From contig CALCNX010000070.1 in NCBI GenBank assembly GCA_937899715.1, forward strand, positions 19,070-83,069: a stretch of 64,000 nt of DNA. The letters are read 5' to 3'. The position numbers and the translations under genes are program-made. The notes below the pieces were generated by a model, which made no database searches, was not told the DNA's origin, and was given only the letters and a program-made list of their open reading frames with translations. Source of the stretch: an uncultured bacterium. Lineage in GTDB: Bacteria > Bacteroidota > Ignavibacteria > Kapaibacteriales > UBA4661. Shown here piece by piece: positions 35,562-44,377 of the stretch; the first letter of the stretch is position 1; each line of letters opens with the position of its first letter.

Positions 35562-36140
35562 ATGCCAAGTTCTATGCCAGCATATTCAACCTCTTCTGAT
35601 GCGGAACTCTTCGGATTGCTTCAGAACTCCGACGGCTCGCGTGAAGCCGCCTTCCGCGAACTCTACGCCCGACACGGTAAGCGTGTCCATGCTTACTGTG
35701 TTCGCGCCATGAGCGCCTCGCCGGAGGAAGCGGAAGATATTTTTCAGGAAACCTTTGTCCGCTTTTACAATGCCGCGCAGTCGGAACGCACCATGACGAA
35801 TGTTCCGGCGTTTTTGCTGCGGATTGCGCGAAATCTGTGCCTGAATCACAAACGCGACAGCCGCCCTACGCTTGTCCTGCACGACAACGATTTGCACCAG
35901 AAACAACAGGAGTACGGCACGACCGAACTTTTGCACCTCATCATCACCGCCCTAGAACTGCTCGAAGACGACCAGCGCGAAGCATTTGTGCTGCGTAAGT
36001 ACGACGGTTGCTCGTTCCAAGAGATTGCCGAGATTATCGGCACGACCGAGAACAACGCCCGCAGCCGCGTCCACCGCGCACAAGCAAAAATCCGTTCCAT
36101 ACTCGCGCCGTATCTGGCGGATATTGACCAACACTTGTAA
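35562..36140 (+). CDS. ECF-type RNA polymerase sigma factor
   Basis: 192 residues. Sigma region 2 spans about residues 25-95 (AAFRELYARHGKRVHAYC ... AEDIFQETFVRFYN ... NVPAFLLRIARNLCLNHKRD), where it contacts the -10 element and core polymerase. Region 4 spans about residues 122-180 (LEDDQREAFVLRKYDGCSFQEIAEIIG with helix-turn-helix TTENNARSRVHRAQAKIR). No extra domains. The following gene encodes the expected anti-sigma factor, 27 bp away. It probably directs transcription of its own operon and other envelope genes when released at the membrane (family knowledge plus inference). Confidence 0.95.
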   Translation: MPSSMPAYSTSSDAELFGLLQNSDGSREAAFRELYARHGKRVHAYCVRAMSASPEEAEDIFQETFVRFYNAAQSERTMTNVPAFLLRIARNLCLNHKRDSRPTLVLHDNDLHQKQQEYGTTELLHLIITALELLEDDQREAFVLRKYDGCSFQEIAEIIGTTENNARSRVHRAQAKIRSILAPYLADIDQHL

Positions 36141-36167
36141 ACATCACGCTACTATTATCTCACGACC

Positions 36168-37505
36168 ATGAACTACGAACAATCTTCTGATAATTTGACG
36201 GAACTGCTCTACGACTTTCTGGACGGCTCGCTCGCCCCAGAGCAGGAGCCGCGCCTCTTCGCGGCACTCATGCACGACACCGACCTTCGGGCTGAGTTCA
36301 AAGAACAAATGCACATCAATTCCGCCATCGCCGCAGACGAATACGCCTTCACGCCGCCCGCAGCCAGTGGCGATGCAATTTTTGCACGACTGGGCTTCGG
36401 CGCAGCAAACGACAATGACGTAGCACCTGCGCCAATTTTTGCCTCGTCAGGCGGCGCGTCTAGCGCTCTTTCGTCCGAAGCAGCTGCCGTGCCAACCATA
36501 GCGTCTCGTATGGGAAGTGCGTTTCGGCGTAGTGCATCCCTGGTGCTTGTGGCGCTGTTGTCCTCGCTGCTCACGGCATGGCTCATGCGCTCCGGCAACA
36601 GTTTCGGCAATGGATTCGGTAATGAATTACGAAACAGCTTTGGCAATGATGTGAATATGAGTATGGGCGGAAACAATGGCGGCGCAGGAACACCACCCTA
36701 TCAAGTGCCTCCGTACCAACCGTCTCCATGGTCTTCGGCAGGAACATCACCGCGACCATTCGTCATAGCCGACACCGTGTTCCAAACAGTCATCAAGCGC
36801 ACGATTATTGTCGAGCGTTCATCGGGACGCGACACTACGTTTCTTGCGTCGCCGACAGGTATGACTTCATCAGCGCCAATGGCAGCGCAAAATCAAGTGC
36901 AAGTACCATTTTCCGAAGCCACACGCGAGGCATCCATTACGCCGCGAATGATTGCTGCAAGGGATTCCACGCCGCCGACAGCACCGCCAAACACACCCCC
37001 AACGCTGACAACACATCCCGCACCGCTCCTTGGTCTCAGCATTGGTGCTCGTGGCATCGTTTCGCGCTCCATTATTTGGGCAACGGTTCCTTCGCAAGAA
37101 CGATTCCCGACAAACACGATTTTGTCTGCGCTCTACGCTCTTTCCGCACAGCACAGCATCGGTCTGGAAGCCGGACAAGAAGCATTTTTCCAACGGTATT
37201 ACTTTATGAATCCGCAAGGTGTTGAATTTCGCGTGGAGCAGAATCCGACGTTGGTGTGGGGCGGTCTGGCATATCGCTACACGATGCTGCCTGAAAGCAC
37301 GTTTTCTCCGTTCGCCCACGTAGTAGCTGGCGCAACGCAAGTTGGCGGCTTGGGTCGCGGAATGGTCGGCGTAACATATTCACCCGACACCCGCACTCAA
37401 TTTATGCTCGGCGCTGAGGCAAGCAGTCTTTTTTATCAAGTTGACGGCACATGGTTTATGAGTCCGAAGCTCGGCGTGAGCTACGGTGTTTCTATTCGCT
37501 TCTAA
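36168..37505 (+). CDS. Anti-sigma-like protein fused to an outer-membrane-type beta-barrel domain
   Basis: 445 residues. N-terminal cytoplasmic part (1-80: LTELLYDFLDGSLAPEQEPRLFAALMHD) has the layout of anti-sigma domains with LYDFLDGSL/E-type start, but no zinc-binding Cys/His set. One membrane helix spans residues about 122-140 (ASLVLVALLSSLLTAWL). A long Gly/Asn/Ser/Pro-rich linker covers about 141-285. A C-terminal domain of about 160 residues has alternating strands (LLGLSIGARGIVSRS ... SPKLGVSYGVSIRF), ending in the terminal Phe typical of outer-membrane barrels. A protein anchored in the inner membrane and carrying a barrel-like end is unusual; alternatively the C-terminal part is a soluble periplasmic beta-domain. 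Confidence 0.8.
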   Translation: MNYEQSSDNLTELLYDFLDGSLAPEQEPRLFAALMHDTDLRAEFKEQMHINSAIAADEYAFTPPAASGDAIFARLGFGAANDNDVAPAPIFASSGGASSALSSEAAAVPTIASRMGSAFRRSASLVLVALLSSLLTAWLMRSGNSFGNGFGNELRNSFGNDVNMSMGGNNGGAGTPPYQVPPYQPSPWSSAGTSPRPFVIADTVFQTVIKRTIIVERSSGRDTTFLASPTGMTSSAPMAAQNQVQVPFSEATREASITPRMIAARDSTPPTAPPNTPPTLTTHPAPLLGLSIGARGIVSRSIIWATVPSQERFPTNTILSALYALSAQHSIGLEAGQEAFFQRYYFMNPQGVEFRVEQNPTLVWGGLAYRYTMLPESTFSPFAHVVAGATQVGGLGRGMVGVTYSPDTRTQFMLGAEASSLFYQVDGTWFMSPKLGVSYGVSIRF

Positions 37506-37530
37506 TTTTTCACTTTTTTATTCCCTCACT

Positions 37531-38571
37531 ATGTTGACCAAATTTTTCTACTCTGCAGGTGTTTGTGTGGTTTTAATGATGTTCACAGCATCCTGCCGCC
37601 AGCCCATTGACCTCGACACCGACCGCACGGTCGTGCCAACAAATTTGCCGGAGATTACTGATTTTTCGCCGAAAGCGGGTTGGATGGGCGATAGAATAAC
37701 GATTACAGGCAAAAACTTTGTGAATGTGCAGAAAGTAATGATGGATACACTTACACTGGATTCAGTTGTGGTCGAAAGCCCAAATCAAATAAGTGCTTAT
37801 ATTCCCTACAGTCATTTTTATATCAGCGACCGTATCTACAAATTATCAGTTGTAACCAAACTCGGAATAGCAGAATCCAAAGAAGTAATTGGGCTATCCA
37901 ATGGCAGCATTGCCGGCTTTGTAAGTTTTGACAGCGCTCCCTTAGATAATGTCATACTGGTGGCCACACATTCGCCTAAAAACTGGACAGGACAAGCCAT
38001 TAGCGGTCGGGATTACAACATGAAATCGTCCGGCTTCTACGCAATACAGCTATCAAGTATAAATACCGGGGTTCTTTATTCTTCAGTCATCAACGGTGCT
38101 GTTTTTAATATCCGCCCATTCCTCAGCGGCTACACTTTTACTCCTACCGAAAGCAACGTACTGATTCAGAATTTACAGGCAGTGGGAAATAATGAATTCA
38201 AAGCCAAAGCGGTACCTGCTGAAAAACTGCCGGAAGTAACATCCGTTACCCCAAACGCTGCCTCGTCCTTTAGCGGTGGCGCAGAAACCGGAACCGATGT
38301 TGTTCTCCGTGGCAAAGGCTTCGCAAAGATTCAGAAAGTAATGCTCGGCATTTCGTATCCTTCAAGCCCCGGCAGTACATCGGTCTCCTATGGCTATGCA
38401 GAAGCGACAACGTTCACGATTGATGGCGACAACCAACTCACCATACGATTGCCACGATTAGACCGAACTAAAACCGTTTCCGGCAAAACGTACACCAACT
38501 GCCAAATCTACCTACTCACCGATGAAGGCTCGCTGCTTGCTCCACAGCGCATTAGCATTACCTACATCTAA
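37531..38571 (+). CDS. IPT/TIG-domain lipoprotein, paralogue 1
   Basis: 346 residues from the ATG at 37531; the signal peptide ends in lipobox TASC. After the strongly conserved segment DLDTDRTVVPTNLPEITDFS comes an IPT/TIG immunoglobulin-like domain (AGWMGDRITITGKNFVNVQK). Then there is a middle domain with SIAGFVSFDSAPLDNVIL and a second TIG domain (TSVTPNAASSFSGGAETGTD to the end, LLAPQRISITYI). TIG domains are binding modules of surface and polysaccharide-recognising proteins. It is first of three tandem copies between the sigma/anti-sigma pair and a T9SS cargo gene, 25 bp behind the anti-sigma gene. Confidence 0.88.
   Translation: MLTKFFYSAGVCVVLMMFTASCRQPIDLDTDRTVVPTNLPEITDFSPKAGWMGDRITITGKNFVNVQKVMMDTLTLDSVVVESPNQISAYIPYSHFYISDRIYKLSVVTKLGIAESKEVIGLSNGSIAGFVSFDSAPLDNVILVATHSPKNWTGQAISGRDYNMKSSGFYAIQLSSINTGVLYSSVINGAVFNIRPFLSGYTFTPTESNVLIQNLQAVGNNEFKAKAVPAEKLPEVTSVTPNAASSFSGGAETGTDVVLRGKGFAKIQKVMLGISYPSSPGSTSVSYGYAEATTFTIDGDNQLTIRLPRLDRTKTVSGKTYTNCQIYLLTDEGSLLAPQRISITYI
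37591..37680 (+). repeat. Conserved 90-bp cassette, copy 1
   Basis: Encodes the lipobox Cys and the DLDTDRTVVPTNLPEITDFSPKA segment. About 90 percent identical at DNA level to copy 2 by eye, far above the similarity of the rest of the genes. Confidence 0.8.
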
Positions 38572-38608
38572 TCACACAAATTACCTCATCACTTTTTCTC
38601 AAGTATCT

Positions 38609-39646
38609 ATGCATTCTCATATTCTTCGCACTATCGCTACGGGCGTTGCACTAACGCTCCTGCTCTTCTCCTGCCGCCAACCAATTGACCTCGACACTGA
38701 CCGCACGGTCGTGCCAACGAATTTGCCGGAGATTACCGATTTTTCGCCGAAAGCGAGTAACTGGTCAGCAAAAATAACAATCAATGGTAAAAATTTCGTA
38801 AATGTACAGCGAGTTATGCTTGATACATTGGTACTTGACTCGGTAGTAGTGGAAAGCCCGAGTCGTATTCAAGCCGTAATACCGATGCCCCAATTTGGAC
38901 AACCTCCTTACGGTGTTCTCTATTTAAGCATTACAACCGGACGTGGTACGACAAAAGCATCGGAGGGATTTGTCCGTGCATGGGGAACAGCATCAGGAAA
39001 AATTACTCTTGACAAACAGCCCTTGGATAGCACGATTTTATACCTGTCGAAGCCATTGAGTAATTTAACAGCAATTATATTAACAAATGCCCTTTCAGCA
39101 ACAAAGACTTTTGGAACTCCGAAAGGCTGGTTTGTTCTTAATGGGTATGGCATCGATTTGGGTGGAGATGATTCAAAAGAAATAGTCTTGCACCCGTTCA
39201 AAAGCGGATATAGTTTTGCTCCCGGTGAACGCCGCTTTCTTAAAGATCCCGACATTATCGGTGGTCAAGATTTTGAAGCAACACTACTTCCGCCCGAACG
39301 CTTACCTTCGGTTACTTCCATCACTCCCGGTGTCGGCGCTTCCTACGGCTGGTCTGAAACAGGAACAACGATTGTTCTCAGTGGGACGGGCTTCAATAAA
39401 GTAAAAAAAGCCGTGATAGTCACGCCCTATCCATCTCTTGAATTGGCGAACCCATATTCCACAACGCTGGGCTACAAGGAAGCAAAAGCAATAACCATTG
39501 AAAACGACAATAAGATTAGCATAGCCATTCCACGCTTGGACGGAACAAAGGCAATTCCGGGCAGAACCTATAATTGCCAAGTCTATCTCCTTACTGATGA
39601 AGGTTCAATCGTCGCACCGCAGCGTGTAAATATCACATATCTCTAA
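38609..39646 (+). CDS. IPT/TIG-domain lipoprotein, paralogue 2
   Basis: 345 residues from the ATG at 38609 (signal peptide with TLLLFSC lipobox); the longer frame upstream lies inside the previous gene. Same architecture as paralogue 1: conserved DLDTDRTVVPTNL segment, TIG domain 1 (KASNWSAKITINGKNFVN), middle insert (SGKITLDKQPLDSTIL), TIG domain 2 (TSITPGVGASYGWSETGTT) and end IVAPQRVNITYL. Middle region clearly diverged from its neighbours, which suggests different ligands. Gap of 37 bp to the gene before. Confidence 0.88.
   Translation: MHSHILRTIATGVALTLLLFSCRQPIDLDTDRTVVPTNLPEITDFSPKASNWSAKITINGKNFVNVQRVMLDTLVLDSVVVESPSRIQAVIPMPQFGQPPYGVLYLSITTGRGTTKASEGFVRAWGTASGKITLDKQPLDSTILYLSKPLSNLTAIILTNALSATKTFGTPKGWFVLNGYGIDLGGDDSKEIVLHPFKSGYSFAPGERRFLKDPDIIGGQDFEATLLPPERLPSVTSITPGVGASYGWSETGTTIVLSGTGFNKVKKAVIVTPYPSLELANPYSTTLGYKEAKAITIENDNKISIAIPRLDGTKAIPGRTYNCQVYLLTDEGSIVAPQRVNITYL
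38669..38758 (+). repeat. Conserved 90-bp cassette, copy 2
   Basis: Same segment as at 37591-37680; differences are mostly synonymous. Confidence 0.8.
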
Positions 39647-39689
39647 GCGGTATTATCTTCAAACTTTGCTCATCGTTATCTTTTCCATT

Positions 39690-40777
39690 ATGCGTTCTCA
39701 TCTTCTTCACATTTTCGGCATCAGTGCTGTTTTGACTCTCCTTCTCTTCTCCTGCCGCCAGGCGCAAGACCTCGACACTGACCGCACGGTCGTACCGACG
39801 AACTTGCCGGAGATTACGGATTTTTCGCCGAAAGCTGGCTATTTAGGAGATACCATTACGATTATCGGCAAAAACTTTTTGAATGTAGAGTCTGTTGGGA
39901 TTGATAAATTACCGATAACATCCTATAAGATTGTGAGCAGCAATCGGATTGTGGCTATTCTTCCCACAGAAGCAGTTATTACAACTATGGCACAATTGTT
40001 TAGGCAAGGCTTCCTCACACTGAATGTAGCAACTAAACTTGGTACTGCATCCGCACCAAGCAGTTTCGTCATGGCGCAAGGCATGATTACAGGTAAGATT
40101 ATGCTTGCTAATGCCCCTTTAGACAGTGCCGATCTTTTTTGACTATTCCTTCAAGAAACCTTTCGGGACAAACTGATTTGACAATGCTCAGACAGCAAAT
40201 TATCTTTAGCAATCCTCGTCAAGGTTGGTATATTTTTGATTCCGATAACTTTCTCCTTCAAGCCTCTCTACTGCAGAACCCGGAAGAGATTATTATTCGT
40301 CCGATACGGAGTGGATATGGATTTCGCCCTGTCGAGCGTATAGTATCAGCACGCGGCGGCAGGCGATTAACCATCGCACAAGATTTTGAAGCCTTTATCA
40401 CACCTGCCCAACAAATGCCTGAGGTAACATCCGTCGTGCCCAATTCCGGTCGCTCTTTTAGTGATACATCACAACAGATCGGTACAACAATCACCCTCAC
40501 GGGCAAAGGATTCTCCGAAGTCCGCAAGGTACTCATTGGTGTTCCTTATACATACACGGCGGCTCTCAATCTCATACACCATTTTGTAAGCAGTGTTATC
40601 TTCTCTGAAGCAAGTGTAGTTCAGATTGCCAATGATTCACAGATGACCATACGACTTCCTCGGCTACAAAGCCAATTAGCCATACGCGGTGGGCAATATG
40701 TAAATTGCAGAATACTTATTCTTCGAGACGATACTTCTCTGCTCGTCCCACAGCGTATCAGTATCCAGTATAATTAG
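39690..40777 (+). pseudogene. IPT/TIG-domain lipoprotein, paralogue 3, frameshifted at a T6 run
   Basis: Starts at ATG 39690 with signal peptide and lipobox LLLFSC, then the conserved DLDTDRTVVPTNL segment and TIG domain 1. The frame closes at TGA 40140-40142, directly after six T residues (40135-40140). The other two paralogues continue through this point. Reading resumes one frame over at 40139 and runs through TIG domain 2 to the stop at 40777 (LLVPQRISIQYN). One extra T, or a -1 slip of the ribosome on TTT before the stop, restores a product of about 362 residues (DLFLTIPSRN across the join). Either a recent mutation, a phase-variable switch or a sequencing error. Confidence 0.82.
39750..39839 (+). 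repeat. Conserved 90-bp cassette, copy 3
   Basis: Same segment as at 37591-37680, slightly more diverged (QAQ in place of QPI after the lipid-attachment Cys). Confidence 0.75.
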
Positions 40778-40811
40778 TCCCCCCATTTTTTTCACTTTCA
40801 TTATCTCTTAT

Positions 40812-43800
40812 ATGCACACTCTACTTTTCGGTCGGAAACAGCATCATCTGTTGTTTCTTTCGTTTGTTGCGGTCTTCTCTATTCTTTGCTTGAATAGTGC
40901 GCTCGTTCCACAGCTTTCGGCGCAGGCTCCTTCTTTAAGCGAAGTCGGCGGCAACGGGCGCGATTTCCGCTCGCGTCAGTCGGGTAATTGGTCAGACCCC
41001 GCCACATGGCAAGTTTTCAGAAGCGGCGTGTGGATCAATGCAGACGCTGCGGGCGGACTTGTTCCCACTGCAAGCAGCAACGTTTTTATTGAACCACGCC
41101 ATGTCATCAGCGCCACCCGTGCAAGCATTGGTGCGGCAACGTTTGACGGCAAAATCGAAAATGCGTTTGTGGAATGTAATAACCTCAACATCTCTACAAC
41201 ATTTGCCACCATCACAACGACATGGGCAGGCTTCGATATGTCCAGCGCTCGCCCCTATCCCGCACACGAACTGCGCATCTACGGCAAACTTCGTTCCTAT
41301 ATTGGCGATGCTATCAACCGCACCGATATTTCATTGCCTGTCTTCTTGAATAAATCAAGTGTTATCGGTGCCGGTTCCACACTTGTCTTTCGCGGTGCGA
41401 GCCGCATCATCACTCAGCCGCAGCAATGGAGCACAACCGATGCACCTGTCTATACCGATGCCGCAGCCGCCGGACAAAATGGCTTTTTCACGGCAATATT
41501 TGAGTTAGGCGTGATGCCCTCAGGCGATGTTACCAATCTGGACGATGACCCGTCAGGTGCTGTGGGTACGATTCAGGGTAATTTTGTGGCTGGGCATATT
41601 ATCGTGAAGCGAGGGACAGTGCGCGTGGAAGGTGATTCTTTCCTTGCCAATGAAGGCTACGCAACAAGCGGAACAATTCAAGTGATGAATAATGCGGTCT
41701 TGCAACTTGCCTCCCCTACCATTATTGCACGAACAATCTCTGCGACAAATGTTCCCAGTCCGCCGTTTACCCCTGCTTCGCGTTTGCGCTCATTTGTAGT
41801 CGAAGACGGTGGTGCGGTGGAATTTACCAACACCGTCGGTACAATCAACGCTGCCGATGTCCGCTTTAATGGAACGGTCATATACTCTCGCGCAGGAGAC
41901 CAAACCTTGCTTCAGCGCTCGACACTATTGCCTTCGGGTGAAAATGGCGACGCAAACGACCCTTCTCGTTTATCCAGTGCTGTGGAGAATTACAGCAGCG
42001 TAACCTTGCGCGGAAGCGGCATCAAAATACTCCCGCCCAATATAACCGTTTCGCGGGTTTTGCTGATGCAAGGCTCGGCAAAAGCCGCAGGGCAGCAAGT
42101 ACGATTCCTGCGCAGCACAAATGTCCCTGATGCAGTTTGGTCTGTCAACGGCGGCAATACCGCTCGCATTGTTAATCTTGGCTTTCGTACTGCCTCACTT
42201 TTAGGCGGCATTACGCTTTCGCGCTCTACCAATCGTGAGCAAATTGACCTCACACCGCCACAAACACTACTTGTTGATGCGGCAGTGCAAAATGCCTCAA
42301 ACCTGATTGTTGCGGCACCAAACACTCCCTACGACACGCCCATTAACACAAGCGCGACCACAACACTGCAATATGACAGTGAGCAAAGCGATATTATGGA
42401 CAACATTGAGTTTCCTTCGGGTGTGCAGGGACCGCACAATCTCGTTATTAACTGTGCAAGCAATGTTACGCAGGTGATAAAAGCCGATAATATAGTCATT
42501 CAGGGACCCGAATACACCACTAGTTTGAATGGTCATCTTCCCCGTGTTGTCAATGGCGGCGTTGCTGCCAGCGCCTACGCAGACACACGCCCGAACCTGC
42601 CCGATATGCAAGTAATGACTGCCGAAGGCTTGATTCCGGCAGCTTCGGCAAGTGGCGGCTTGCGTCCGCTTGTGCCCATACCATTCGCAACAAGTGATGG
42701 TCGTATCCGCCGCTTCGAGGACGGTGGACGCAGAGGAGATATGAATAATTTCGGCGTTATTGAACTACGGCGCGGCAATCTTAATCTGCGTAATCTTGCC
42801 GGTAGCACCCTCACACTCAGCACGACAGCAATCATTTCTTCTGATATGAACAAGGCTCGCAATCCGCAAGCAGGCTCAGACAATGCAAGTCAAAAACGCG
42901 GTCCGGCAGGGCCCGATAATTTAGCAGGTACGCTCGTTGGTGGTTCGCTCGCATCGCTTGTATTTAATGGCGGAACGGCATTGTATCCCGTACAAGACAA
43001 TTTCAATACGGGGTTCACCGAAATTGGCGCTCCGATGGGTATTCGCGGCACAACTGGCTACGCGCCATCAACAAACACCGGACGCTTTAATTTTGGACCG
43101 GAAGCGGTCTCGACCGTTGATGCCGACGGCACGGTACGACGGGCAAATAATTCGTACAATGTGGACTTACCATACATACGCAGTGGCTTAGAACACCTCA
43201 CGATAATACGCGCCACAAGTAATGTACTGACACTCTTAGGCAATCAAGAAAACACGGGCAATAGCATCACATCGTTCTCACCCGAACAATCGGGACTGCA
43301 AGTGTATGGAACCATTGCAACGGCTCGCGGCAGTATTGATTTGAACGGACGAAATATCGAAATGGGCGGTAACAATTCCTTTCTTGTGGAAGCGTATTCC
43401 AAAGTACAGATTACCGAACCCGCAACTGGACGCACGCTTGGTACGCTCACCCCGTTTTCTTCTCGCGCAAGCACGGTGCGCAATACAAATTCTGCCAAAG
43501 CATATATCGGGCTGACGGCTCCGCGAAATGTAGTAGCGGCGAATGCTCCGATTGGCATAGATGCTGTAAACGAGGATGTTGGCGGCTTGGGTATGCAGAT
43601 TTACCAAAATGGCAATCCATTACAACTGCGCGTCCGTCGCTGGCAAACGAATAAAGACAACACTGTGCAGTTGGGGCAAGGCATACAAGCAGCAAATCGG
43701 TATTATGAGATTGAGAAAAGCGGTACACTCGTGCAGCAAATCACTAGAGCGGACGCACGATTCCAATATGTTGAAGAAGATTTGAACGGCGCTCCCGAAG

Positions 43801-44285
43801 ATTCATTGCTGCTGCTTCGTTCCGGCACAATGAATAGTTCGTGGACGGCTATTCAGAATGCCCGCAGCATTATCCGAAATGATCCAGCTCAGTTTATGAA
43901 CCAACTTACCGCACTACAAAGCACTTCGACGCTCAATTTTGATGATGCTACTGCTCGATATTGGGCAATCGGCGCAACGGCACGCACTACATCGGTGCGT
44001 TTGCAGGAAGAAATAACGAACGCTGTTTCGCTTGCATCGTGCTACCCCAATCCCGCACAGGATGTGACACATATTCGCTACGTCGTCCGCGAGGCGGCAG
44101 TACCGCTTGAAGTTTCACTCTACGACCTCATGGGCAGAAAACTTACAACGCTTCTACAAAGCGTACACAGTGCTGGTGATTATACGCTAGAAGTACGAAC
44201 AGAGCAGCTTTCTTCTGGTGCGTACATGATACGCCTACAAACACCGAGCGCGACTGTACAAGAGTTGCTGCACGTTGTAAAATAA
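40812..44285 (+). CDS. Large secreted protein with T9SS sorting domain
   Basis: 1157 residues: signal peptide (about 1-38), then SGNWSDPATWQVFRSGVW, the opening typical of G8-like or similar beta-helix surface proteins. A long repetitive beta-rich body follows, with many Asn, Thr and Gly and no enzymatic motif. The C-terminal type A sorting domain starts near residue 1080 (LASCYPNPAQDVTHIRYVV ... YDLMGRKLTTLL ... SSGAYMIRLQ ... LLHVVK). T9SS recognises this tail, exports the protein and removes the domain. It is the last gene of the sigma/anti-sigma/TIG cluster, 34 bp behind the third TIG gene, and is closed by a strong terminator; probably the surface structure the cluster serves. Confidence 0.9.
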   Translation: MHTLLFGRKQHHLLFLSFVAVFSILCLNSALVPQLSAQAPSLSEVGGNGRDFRSRQSGNWSDPATWQVFRSGVWINADAAGGLVPTASSNVFIEPRHVISATRASIGAATFDGKIENAFVECNNLNISTTFATITTTWAGFDMSSARPYPAHELRIYGKLRSYIGDAINRTDISLPVFLNKSSVIGAGSTLVFRGASRIITQPQQWSTTDAPVYTDAAAAGQNGFFTAIFELGVMPSGDVTNLDDDPSGAVGTIQGNFVAGHIIVKRGTVRVEGDSFLANEGYATSGTIQVMNNAVLQLASPTIIARTISATNVPSPPFTPASRLRSFVVEDGGAVEFTNTVGTINAADVRFNGTVIYSRAGDQTLLQRSTLLPSGENGDANDPSRLSSAVENYSSVTLRGSGIKILPPNITVSRVLLMQGSAKAAGQQVRFLRSTNVPDAVWSVNGGNTARIVNLGFRTASLLGGITLSRSTNREQIDLTPPQTLLVDAAVQNASNLIVAAPNTPYDTPINTSATTTLQYDSEQSDIMDNIEFPSGVQGPHNLVINCASNVTQVIKADNIVIQGPEYTTSLNGHLPRVVNGGVAASAYADTRPNLPDMQVMTAEGLIPAASASGGLRPLVPIPFATSDGRIRRFEDGGRRGDMNNFGVIELRRGNLNLRNLAGSTLTLSTTAIISSDMNKARNPQAGSDNASQKRGPAGPDNLAGTLVGGSLASLVFNGGTALYPVQDNFNTGFTEIGAPMGIRGTTGYAPSTNTGRFNFGPEAVSTVDADGTVRRANNSYNVDLPYIRSGLEHLTIIRATSNVLTLLGNQENTGNSITSFSPEQSGLQVYGTIATARGSIDLNGRNIEMGGNNSFLVEAYSKVQITEPATGRTLGTLTPFSSRASTVRNTNSAKAYIGLTAPRNVVAANAPIGIDAVNEDVGGLGMQIYQNGNPLQLRVRRWQTNKDNTVQLGQGIQAANRYYEIEKSGTLVQQITRADARFQYVEEDLNGAPEDSLLLLRSGTMNSSWTAIQNARSIIRNDPAQFMNQLTALQSTSTLNFDDATARYWAIGATARTTSVRLQEEITNAVSLASCYPNPAQDVTHIRYVVREAAVPLEVSLYDLMGRKLTTLLQSVHSAGDYTLEVRTEQLSSGAYMIRLQTPSATVQELLHVVK

Positions 44286-44306
44286 GACGTGGACGGATAA
44301 ACGATA

Positions 44307-44348
44307 AAAAGCCGCCTTGCTTCTTTGAAACAAGGCGGCTTTTTTTTA
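44307..44348. terminator. Strong bidirectional terminator
   Basis: 13-bp stem (44307-44319 with 44331-44343, AAAAGCCGCCTTG arm), loop of 11, T-run on both strands. It lies between the convergent T9SS cargo and msrB genes and closes the 9-kb forward cluster. Confidence 0.92.
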
Positions 44349-44377
44349 TTGGAATGTCATTAATGCTGAATCAATGC

